DNA of 64,000 bases from contig NZ_LT629772.1 in the NCBI RefSeq assembly GCF_900105385.1, forward strand, positions 3,534,001 through 3,598,000, given 5' to 3'. Shown here one piece after another: positions 18,550-25,608 of the stretch. The DNA is from Microlunatus soli (GTDB lineage Bacteria > Actinomycetota > Actinomycetes > Propionibacteriales > Propionibacteriaceae). Each line of letters starts with the position of its first letter. The stretch's first letter is position 1. Made by a program: the position numbers and the translations under genes. The notes below the pieces were generated by a model. It had not been told where the DNA came from. It worked only from the letters and a program-made list of their open reading frames with translations, and ran no database searches.

Positions 18550-19878
18550 GTGAACGATCCGGCCGGGCGGGGTCCCGCCGAAACCGCCGCCGAGAGCGCA
18601 GCCGGAACTGCCGCCGCGAGCGGCACCTTCCTGCCGTGGCAACAGGCTCCCGAGATCGTGGCGACCCAACGGCGTACGGTGCGGTTGCTGATCGTCGCCC
18701 AGGTGCTCGGGACACTCGGTATGGGAGCCTCCCCGTCGGTCGGGGTGTTGCTGGCCGAGGAGGTCACCAACAGCGAGGCGATGGCTGGCCTGGCCAGGAC
18801 CTCGATGACCCTGGGAGCGGCGCTGGTGGGGATCCCGCTGGCGATGCTGGCCGCCCGCGGCGGCCGCCGGGTGGCGCTCGGCTGCGGCTGGTTCCTGGCG
18901 GCCTTCGGTGCGGTGGCACTGATCGGGGCGGCGGTCACCGACAGCGTCGGACTGCTGATCGGCGGCATGCTGCTGTTCGGCGCCGGCACTGCTGCCAGCC
19001 TGCAGGCGCGGTTCGCCGCCGCCGATCTGGCGTTGCCCGCTCGGCGCGGCCGAACGCTGTCGATCGTGGTCTGGTCGGGCACCCTGGGAGCCGTTCTCGG
19101 GCCGAACCTCGGCGATCCCGGAGCGGTCGTGGCGCGGCCGCTCGGGTTGCCGCCCTTGGCCGGCGCGTTCGTGATCGCCCTGGTGATGCTGATCGCGGCC
19201 GGGCTGATGATGGTGCTGTTGCTCCGCCCGGACCCGCTGCTGACCGCCACCGAGCACGAGGACCGGCATCGGGGACCGGTCGAGCGACGCTCGGTCGGAC
19301 AGGTGGTGCGGGTGCTGTGGGGACTCCGGACCGCCCGCTTCGCGCTGCTCGTCACCATCGGCGCCCATCTGTCGATGGTCAGCCTGATGACGATGACGCC
19401 GGTCCAGATGCACCACCACGGCGCCAGCCTGATGATCGTCGGAATCACCATCAGCATTCACGTTCTGGGCATGTTCGCGCTGTCCCCGCTGGTCGGCTGG
19501 GCCAGCGATCGGATCGGCCCGATCCGGGTGATCATGCTCGGTCAGTTGATCTTCATCGGCAGCACGATCACCGCCGTCATCTCCGGCGGTGCGGAGTCCT
19601 GGACCATGATCAGTCTCTTCCTGCTGGGGCTCGGCTGGTGCTGCGGTACGGTCCCCGGGTCGATCCTGCTGTCGGAATCGGTGCCCGCCGACATCCGTCC
19701 GTCCTCGCAGGGACTGGTGGACACCGCGATGAACGCCTTCGCCGCGCTCGCTGCGCTGATCTCCGGTCCGATCTTCGCCGCGGTCGGCTTCGGCGGCCTG
19801 TCGATCATGGCCGTGCTGGTGGCCGTCCCGCTGCTCGGCTACGCCGTCGCCACCGAGCGTCGGCTTGCCGTTTCCTGA
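18550..19878 (+). CDS. MFS transporter
   Basis: Major facilitator superfamily secondary transporter, 442 residues with about 12 helices: two six-helix halves split by a charged loop near residues 228-255. The motif-A-like GWASDRIGPIRVIM lies at the start of the second half (about 316-329), and an RGGRRVALG loop sits at the equivalent place in the first half. The N-terminus has a 35-residue alanine-rich cytoplasmic lead. Substrate cannot be told; drug or metabolite efflux is typical for this subgroup. GTG start with AGGTGA nearby. Divergent from the MalY-type lyase gene. Confidence 0.85.
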   Translation: MNDPAGRGPAETAAESAAGTAAASGTFLPWQQAPEIVATQRRTVRLLIVAQVLGTLGMGASPSVGVLLAEEVTNSEAMAGLARTSMTLGAALVGIPLAMLAARGGRRVALGCGWFLAAFGAVALIGAAVTDSVGLLIGGMLLFGAGTAASLQARFAAADLALPARRGRTLSIVVWSGTLGAVLGPNLGDPGAVVARPLGLPPLAGAFVIALVMLIAAGLMMVLLLRPDPLLTATEHEDRHRGPVERRSVGQVVRVLWGLRTARFALLVTIGAHLSMVSLMTMTPVQMHHHGASLMIVGITISIHVLGMFALSPLVGWASDRIGPIRVIMLGQLIFIGSTITAVISGGAESWTMISLFLLGLGWCCGTVPGSILLSESVPADIRPSSQGLVDTAMNAFAALAALISGPIFAAVGFGGLSIMAVLVAVPLLGYAVATERRLAVS

Positions 19879-20075
19879 CCCGCACCAGCCCCGGTGGCGC
19901 GTTCGGGGAGCAAGATGCGGTTCTCCTACTCCTGTGGTGGGTTTTAGTATTTCCGGGGTTCTCGGGGAATAGTGGTCCGGTACGCGGTGGTTGTCCGCCG
20001 GTGGCACCGGGACCTCCCGCGGCCCTCGGCGCACCGTCATCGCGCCGTGACCTAGCTGTGGAAGGATCCGCGTAC

Positions 20076-21023
20076 GTGACGACAGTCGGCCTGGACGATC
20101 AGTCGGCCAACCAGGGCGTTGACACCGAGCCGGCGCGCCGGTCGTTGGTGCGCCGGTTGCTGGCCGACTCCTCGGTGCTGGTCGGCGGCATCATCATCGT
20201 CGTCTTCGTGCTGGCCGCGATCTTCGCTCCGCTGTTGGCCAAGCTCGCCGGGCAGGATCCGTACACCTATCACCTGGACAAGCTGGGCGCGGACACCGCA
20301 CCGGCCGGTTTCGGTGGTGGCATCAGTGCCGAGCACTGGTTCGGGGTCGAGCCGTTGACCGGACGTGACCTGTTCTCGATCGTCGTGTACGGCGCCCGTA
20401 CCTCGCTACTGGTCGGTGTCGCGGCGACGATCGTCTCGCTGATCCTCGGTGTCGCGATCGGCATCGTGGCCGGCTACTTCGGCGGCTGGACCGACCGGAT
20501 CATCAGCCGAGTCACCGATGTGGTGTTCGGGTTCCCCGGACTGATCTTCATGATCACCCTCGGTGCGGTGGTGCCGGCCGCATTCCCCAAACCGGTGTTG
20601 ATCATCATCGTGATCGGCTTCTTCGGCTGGCCGTCGATCGCCCGAGTGGTCCGTGGCCAGACGCTCAGCCTGAAGGAACGCAACTACGTGGTGGCGGCGG
20701 AGGCCTCCGGTGCCGGCCCGGGCCACATCCTGCTGGTCCAGCTGTTGCCCAATCTGGTCGCCACCATCATCGTGTTCGCCACCATCTCGATCCCGGGCAA
20801 GATCGGCACCGAGGCCGCATTGTCCTTCCTCGGCGTCGGCGTGCCGCCGCCGACTCCGGCCTGGGGCCGCTCGATCGGCGAGGCGATCAACTGGATCTCG
20901 GTCGATCCGATGTTCCTGGTGTTCCCCGGCGCCGCACTGTTCCTGGTCACCCTCGGCTTCAACGTCTTCGGTGACGGGCTGCGCGACGTCCTGGACCCGC
21001 GGACCCAGGGGTTGGAACGATGA
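20076..21023 (+). CDS. Dipeptide/oligopeptide ABC transporter permease (DppC-like)
   Basis: Inner-membrane permease of the peptide/opine/nickel family. One N-terminal helix (residues 33-55), a short extracytoplasmic loop, then the BPD_transp_1 domain with five helices (about 105-305). The EAA-type cytoplasmic loop that contacts the ATPase is AAEASGAGPGHILLVQLLPN (about 205-224). DppC-family end FNVFGDGLRDVLDP is intact. Start at GTG 20076 with GGAAGGA ten bases upstream; the open frame continues far upstream but only as antisense of other genes. First gene of the operon; the next permease overlaps by four bases (ATGA). Here the DppC-type gene precedes the DppB-type gene, the reverse of the usual order. 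Confidence 0.92.
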   Translation: MTTVGLDDQSANQGVDTEPARRSLVRRLLADSSVLVGGIIIVVFVLAAIFAPLLAKLAGQDPYTYHLDKLGADTAPAGFGGGISAEHWFGVEPLTGRDLFSIVVYGARTSLLVGVAATIVSLILGVAIGIVAGYFGGWTDRIISRVTDVVFGFPGLIFMITLGAVVPAAFPKPVLIIIVIGFFGWPSIARVVRGQTLSLKERNYVVAAEASGAGPGHILLVQLLPNLVATIIVFATISIPGKIGTEAALSFLGVGVPPPTPAWGRSIGEAINWISVDPMFLVFPGAALFLVTLGFNVFGDGLRDVLDPRTQGLER

Positions 21024-22069
21024 GTACGACCACTGGCGCCGCCGCAGCACGCGCCGCGTCGACCCGACGGGTGCTGGACTACCTGCGCTTCCTGGCCGGC
21101 CGCTTCGGTGGCATGCTGCTGGTGCTGCTGATCATTGCGGTGATCAGCTATCTGATCTTCTACGTGTTGCCGTCCGATCCGGCACAGTTGTCCTGCGGCC
21201 GGCCGTGCACGCCGGACCGGTTGGAGACGGCCCGCGCCTTCATGGGCTACGACAAACCGTGGTGGCAACAGTTCGGCCTCTTCATCGGCGGCATCGTGGC
21301 CGGCAGAACCTTCGGCTCCGGGCCGGCAGCGATCCACTGCAGCGCGCCCTGCTTCGGCTACTCCTTCCGGCTCAACGAACCGGTCACCCAACTGATCACC
21401 GACCGGATCCCGGTCACCTTCTCGATCGCCATCGGCGCCGCGGTGCTGTGGCTGCTGCTCGGTGTCTCGACCGGGGTGGTGTCGGCGCTGCGCCGAGGCA
21501 CGCTGATCGACCGCAGCCTGATGACGATCTCGATCGCCGGCGTCTCCGCCCCGTCCTACCTGGTCGGGCTGCTGGGCATCTTCATCTTCGGCTTCATCCT
21601 CAACATGGTGCCGGTCAGCGGCTACGTGCCGTTCAGCCAGAGTCCGGTCGACTGGCTGTGGCATCTGGTACTGCCGTGGATCGTACTGGCGTTACTGAAT
21701 GCCGCGATCTACACCAGGCTGACCCGAGGGCAGATGCTCGAGGTGATGGGCGAGGATTACATCCGCACGGCGCGGGCGAAGGGTCTCACCGAGCGCCGGG
21801 TGATCGGCAGACACGCGCTGCGCAACGTGCTGATCCCGGTCAGCACCGTCTTCGGCCTCGACCTCGGCGGTCTGCTCGGTGGTGCGGTGATCACCGAGAA
21901 GGTCTTTTCCATGCAGGGCCTGGGTTCCCTGTTGATCGACGCGGTCGGCAATCTGGATCTGCAGGTGCTGGTCGGGGTCACCCTGTTCTCCGCCTTCTTG
22001 ATCATCGTCGCCAACTTCGTCGTCGACGTCACCTACGGATTGCTCGACCCGCGGGTGAAGGTCACTTGA
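21020..22069 (+). CDS. Dipeptide/oligopeptide ABC transporter permease (DppB-like)
   Basis: Partner permease of the preceding gene, 349 residues. Layout: N-terminal helix (about 30-50) with the TM-adjacent VLPSDPAQL motif, an extracytoplasmic region of about 60 residues with four cysteines (CGRPC and CSAPC), then the permease domain. The EAA loop is YIRTARAKGLTERRVIGRHA (about 253-272) followed by LRNVLIP. The C-terminus YGLLDPRVKV is typical. The two CxxxC pairs in the outer loop could form disulfides, which is not a general DppB feature. Translationally coupled to the upstream gene by ATGA. Confidence 0.92.
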   Translation: MSTTTGAAAARAASTRRVLDYLRFLAGRFGGMLLVLLIIAVISYLIFYVLPSDPAQLSCGRPCTPDRLETARAFMGYDKPWWQQFGLFIGGIVAGRTFGSGPAAIHCSAPCFGYSFRLNEPVTQLITDRIPVTFSIAIGAAVLWLLLGVSTGVVSALRRGTLIDRSLMTISIAGVSAPSYLVGLLGIFIFGFILNMVPVSGYVPFSQSPVDWLWHLVLPWIVLALLNAAIYTRLTRGQMLEVMGEDYIRTARAKGLTERRVIGRHALRNVLIPVSTVFGLDLGGLLGGAVITEKVFSMQGLGSLLIDAVGNLDLQVLVGVTLFSAFLIIVANFVVDVTYGLLDPRVKVT

Positions 22070-22125
22070 CCATGATCGATTCGTGAGCAACTCCAGTCGA
22101 GAAACCATCCGAGAGGAACACCAGA

Positions 22126-23805
22126 ATGAAACGCATCGCCATCGGTATCGCCGCCGCGGCAACCGTACTGGCGGTCGCCGCGTGTAATGCCAATCCCGAG
22201 CAGCCGTCGGGCTCCGGCGGGCAGACCGCAGCAGCGACCAAGGGTGGCACCCTGACCATCCTGTCCTCCTCCGATGAGCTCGATTTCGATCCGGCGACCA
22301 GCCAGAGCCTGGCGATCACCTCCAACGGCCTGGTCAATCGTCGGCTGACCGCTTGGCAGAACGGGCCCGGCAAGCCGGCGACGGTGGTCAGCGACCTGGC
22401 CGCCGACACCGGCAAGGCCACCGACGGCGGCAAGACCTGGACCTTCAAGCTGAAGGACGGGCTGAAGTTCGACGACGGGACGCCGATCACCAGCGCGGCG
22501 ATCAAGTACGGCGTCGAACGGTCGTTCGCACCCGAGCTGTCCGGCGGCCTCGGCTATCACAAGAGCCTGCTGGTCGGCGGCGACAGCTACAAGGGGCCGT
22601 ACTCGGGCAAGGAACTCGACTCGATCGAGACCCCGGATGATCAGACGATCGTCTTCAAGCTCAAGGTGCCGTACGGCGACTGGCCGTGGATCGTCTCGAT
22701 GCCGGCCTTCGCCCCGGTGGAGAAGTCCAAGGACACCAAGCCCGCCGACTACGGCAAGAAGCCCGCATCGTCGGGCCCGTACAAGGTCGAGTCCTACCGG
22801 CAGGGCGTTCAGATGATCTTGGTCCGCAACAAGCAGTGGCAGCAGTCCACCGACACCGTCCGCACCGGCGGGCCGGACAAGATCATCTACAAGCTGGGCC
22901 AGGACGACACGGTGGCGGCGCAGGCGTTGATCGGCGACAGCGGGGATGCGAAGACCTCCTTCGGCTCGGACTTCGTGCCGGCCGCGCAACTGGCGCAGGC
23001 ACAGAACAATCCGCAGGTGAAGGACCGACTGGTCACCTCCCAGCCGGGTGCGGTCAACTTCGTGGCGCTGAACACCCAGCACGGTGCGTTGAAGGACGTC
23101 AAGGTCCGCAGGGCGTTGCAGTACGCCATCGACCGGAAGGCGTTCATCGCCGCCTCCGGCGGAGCGATCTCCGGGACCCCGGCACACACCCTGATCACAC
23201 CCGGCATCGAGGGCCGGCAGGAATACGATCTCTACCCGGCCGGTGACAGTGGGGACGTGGCCAAGGCCAAGCAGCTGTTGAAGGCCGCCGGCCACGCCAG
23301 TGATCTGAGTCTGACCCTGGTCACCTCCAACACGTCGATGTCCAGTGCTCAGGCCCAGGCCGTCGAGCAGGGACTGGAACGGGCCGGGGTGAAGGTCAAG
23401 ATCCAGTCGCTGGACTCCAACGCGGTCTCGGAGAAGGTCACCCAGGGCAAGGGCGACGACTACGACATGTACCTGGGCAGCTGGCAGCCGGACTTCCCGA
23501 GCCCGAACGCCAACATCCAGCCGCTGTACGACTCCAGCCAGATCGGCAACGGTGGGTACAACACCTCCCGCTACGACAACCCGGCTGTCGACACGTTGAT
23601 CGACAAGGCGACCGGCGAGGTCGACCAGGCCAAGGCCCAACAGCAGTGGGCGGCGATCGACAAGAAGATCATGGGTGACGCCCCGGTGATCCCGATCAGT
23701 TATGCCAAGAACTCGTTCCTGCGCGGATCGCAGGTGCAGAACTTCTTCATCGGCTCCTTCCCCGCCTACCCGAACTATCTGAAGGTCACGCTGAAGCAAG
23801 GATGA
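22126..23805 (+). CDS. ABC transporter substrate-binding lipoprotein, family 5
   Basis: SBP_bac_5 protein, 559 residues, that captures peptides, or less often oligosaccharides, outside the membrane and delivers them to the two permeases upstream. Lipoprotein signal: basic MKR, hydrophobic core, lipobox VAAC with lipidated cysteine at residue 20. Family 5 markers are present: FDPATSQ near the mature N-terminus, LKDGLKFDDGTPITS, VRRALQYAIDRKAF and the later YDMYLGSWQPDFPSPNANI. GAGAGGAA precedes the ATG. Its stop overlaps the ATPase gene start (ATGA), so all genes from 20076 to 25531 form one operon. Confidence 0.93.
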   Translation: MKRIAIGIAAAATVLAVAACNANPEQPSGSGGQTAAATKGGTLTILSSSDELDFDPATSQSLAITSNGLVNRRLTAWQNGPGKPATVVSDLAADTGKATDGGKTWTFKLKDGLKFDDGTPITSAAIKYGVERSFAPELSGGLGYHKSLLVGGDSYKGPYSGKELDSIETPDDQTIVFKLKVPYGDWPWIVSMPAFAPVEKSKDTKPADYGKKPASSGPYKVESYRQGVQMILVRNKQWQQSTDTVRTGGPDKIIYKLGQDDTVAAQALIGDSGDAKTSFGSDFVPAAQLAQAQNNPQVKDRLVTSQPGAVNFVALNTQHGALKDVKVRRALQYAIDRKAFIAASGGAISGTPAHTLITPGIEGRQEYDLYPAGDSGDVAKAKQLLKAAGHASDLSLTLVTSNTSMSSAQAQAVEQGLERAGVKVKIQSLDSNAVSEKVTQGKGDDYDMYLGSWQPDFPSPNANIQPLYDSSQIGNGGYNTSRYDNPAVDTLIDKATGEVDQAKAQQQWAAIDKKIMGDAPVIPISYAKNSFLRGSQVQNFFIGSFPAYPNYLKVTLKQG

Positions 23806-24515
23806 TCATGACCCCTGCAGCGGAACCGACGCTGTCGGTGTTGGATCTGCGGATCTCGTTCGCGCCGACCGCCGACAGCGCCGCCGCGCGACCCCGCGAG
23901 GTGGTGCACGGGATCGGGTTCGACCTGCACCCGGGCAGGGTGCTGGCGCTGGTCGGCGAGTCCGGGTCGGGCAAGAGTGTGACCGCGATGTCGGTGCTCG
24001 GCCTGCTGCCCGGAACGGCCAGGGTGTCGGGCAGCATCCGGCTCGGCGGCCAGGAGTTGCTCGGCATCGACAACGACACACTGCGGAAGGTCAGGGGAGG
24101 TCGGGTCGGCACGATCTTCCAGGAGCCGATGAACGCGCTCAATCCGGTGTTCACGATCGGCAACCAGATCGCCGAAGCGCTCCGGACCCATGATCGGAGC
24201 CTGACCGCCGCGGCAGCCGGGAGCCGGGTGCTCGACCTGTTGGAGCAGGTCGAGGTCCGAGATCCACGCCGGATCGCCCGGTCCTATCCGCACGAGGCAT
24301 CGGGCGGTCAGCTGCAGCGGGCGATGATCGCGATGGCGATCGGCAACGATCCACTGGCGTTGATAGCCGACGAGCCGACCACCGCCCTGGACGTCACGGT
24401 GCAGGCCCAGATCCTGGCCCTGATCGGCGAGCTGACGGCCCGGCTCGGTACCTCGGTGTTGTTGATCACCCACGACATGGGGTGGTGGCCGACATCGCCG
24501 ATGACGTCGCGGTGA
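23802..24515 (+). CDS. Peptide ABC transporter ATPase, N-terminal half of a frameshifted fusion
   Basis: First ATPase module (DppD-like) of what should be one fused protein with two ATPase domains. Walker A GESGSGKS is at residues 52-59, Q-loop FQEPMNALNP follows, the signature is ASGGQ in place of LSGGQ, Walker B is ALIADEPT and the switch histidine is in LLITHDMG. Right after this motif the frame is lost: ATGGGGTGG at 24477-24485 lacks one G compared with the expected reading that would continue [14 protein letters not shown], so this frame ends with a foreign [10 protein letters not shown] tail. The rest of the domain continues in the frame that opens at 24482. Total length 23802-25531 is one base short of 577 codons. 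Either a real inactivating deletion, a slippage site or a sequencing error. Confidence 0.85.
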   Translation: MIMTPAAEPTLSVLDLRISFAPTADSAAARPREVVHGIGFDLHPGRVLALVGESGSGKSVTAMSVLGLLPGTARVSGSIRLGGQELLGIDNDTLRKVRGGRVGTIFQEPMNALNPVFTIGNQIAEALRTHDRSLTAAAAGSRVLDLLEQVEVRDPRRIARSYPHEASGGQLQRAMIAMAIGNDPLALIADEPTTALDVTVQAQILALIGELTARLGTSVLLITHDMGWWPTSPMTSR

Positions 24516-25531
24516 TGCGAGCCGGTGAGATCGTCGAATCCGCCTCTGCCGCTGACCTCTACGCCCGTCCGCGGCACGACTACACCAAGCGGCTGCTGGA
24601 CGCCGTTCCGCGGCTGGCCGCGTTGCGGATCGACGAACGGTCGGATTGCCAGGACCAGGTCCCTGAGCCTGTCGAAGGGCACGATCAGCCGGGCCAGGAA
24701 CTCCCGAACCCGGCAGCAGAACTCGATCAGGTCAGCGTGGTCTACCACGGCCGCGGTCTGGGTGCCGGGCTGCACGCCGTACGGGACGTGTCGTTGACGA
24801 TCGCCCCCGGCGAAACCCTCGGCCTGGTTGGAGAATCGGGCTCGGGCAAGTCGACGATCGGCCGGACGTTGGCCGGCCTGATCGCACCGGCGACCGGAGC
24901 CGTTCGGATCGACGGGCAAGATCTCTCGGGGCTCCGCGGTCGTCGACTGCGGCAGTTGCGGACCCGGCTCGGGATGGTCTTCCAGGACCCGACCTCCAGC
25001 CTCAACCCGCGGCACACGATCGGCCGCAGCATCGGCGAGCCGATCCGGTTGCACACCGACAGCACCGCCGCCGATCGGCGCCGTCGCGTCGAGGAGTTGC
25101 TGGACGCCGTCCAGCTCGGCTCCCGGCTGGCCGGTCGCTATCCGCACGAGCTGTCCGGCGGCCAGCGGCAACGGGTGGCGATCGCCCGGGCCCTGGCGTT
25201 ACGGCCGAGCCTGGTGATCGCCGACGAGCCGACCAGTGCCCTCGACGTCTCGGTCCAAGATCAGGTCCTCGGCCTGTTCCGCGGTCTGCAGGACGAGTAC
25301 GGCTTCGCTTGGCTCTTCATCAGCCATGACCTGGCCGTGGTCTCCGAACTGACCCGCCGGGTGATCGTGCTCAAGGACGGTGCGATCGTCGAAGCGGGCC
25401 CGACCGACCGGGTGCTGCGGCATCCGGCCGACGCCTACACCCGACGTCTGCTGGCCGCGGTCCCGGTGGCCGACCCGGAGGAGCAGCGTCGTCGACGCGA
25501 GTTGTGGAACGACCTCCAGGTGACCGGCTGA
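24482..25531 (+). CDS. Peptide ABC transporter ATPase, C-terminal half of a frameshifted fusion
   Basis: Continues the gene above after the missing base. Residues 1-50 complete the first ATPase domain ([18 protein letters not shown] and the oligopeptide C-terminal extension), then a linker, then a complete second ATPase (DppF-like) with GESGSGKST near 119-127, [32 protein letters not shown] and FISHDLA. The GTG/ATG-like start here is an artefact of the frameshift, not a true initiation site; there is no ribosome site. The linker contains VPEPVEG, coded by a copy of the dispersed palindrome (24661-24679). The downstream module is intact and could work only if the frame is restored or if translation restarts. 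Confidence 0.83.
   Translation: MVADIADDVAVMRAGEIVESASAADLYARPRHDYTKRLLDAVPRLAALRIDERSDCQDQVPEPVEGHDQPGQELPNPAAELDQVSVVYHGRGLGAGLHAVRDVSLTIAPGETLGLVGESGSGKSTIGRTLAGLIAPATGAVRIDGQDLSGLRGRRLRQLRTRLGMVFQDPTSSLNPRHTIGRSIGEPIRLHTDSTAADRRRRVEELLDAVQLGSRLAGRYPHELSGGQRQRVAIARALALRPSLVIADEPTSALDVSVQDQVLGLFRGLQDEYGFAWLFISHDLAVVSELTRRVIVLKDGAIVEAGPTDRVLRHPADAYTRRLLAAVPVADPEEQRRRRELWNDLQVTG
24661..24679 (+). repeat. Dispersed palindrome half inside the ATPase linker
   Basis: CCCTGAGCCTGTCGAAGGG differs by one base from the arm of the 4128-4176 element and codes for PEPVEG between the two ATPase domains. It is in frame and lies where an insertion is least harmful. Confidence 0.8.
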
Positions 25532-25550
25532 CGATGCGTCCGATCCCAGG

Positions 25551-25591
25551 CCGTGATCCCCGCCCGTGATCCCCGGTCGTGATCATCGGCC
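25551..25591. repeat. Short direct repeats between ABC operon and PEP-utilising gene
   Basis: CCGTGATCCCCG occurs at 25551-25562 and 25564-25575, followed by a looser third copy from 25577. They lie in the 77-base gap between convergent genes. No classical terminator is seen there; the role is unknown. Confidence 0.5.
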
Positions 25592-25608
25592 ATCATCACC
25601 GACCATGA

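Noticed and set aside
18462-20075. Upstream extensions of the MalY-type frame and of the DppC-type frame across the MFS gene
   Set aside because: Both are antisense or out-of-frame readings of the MFS transporter; credible starts with ribosome sites exist at 18461 and 20076.
25532-25608. Apparent excess of GATC/TGATCA sites here and across the window
   Set aside because: GATC is common in the favoured codons GATC-containing Asp/Ile pairs of this genome; without counts against a background model no claim can be made.
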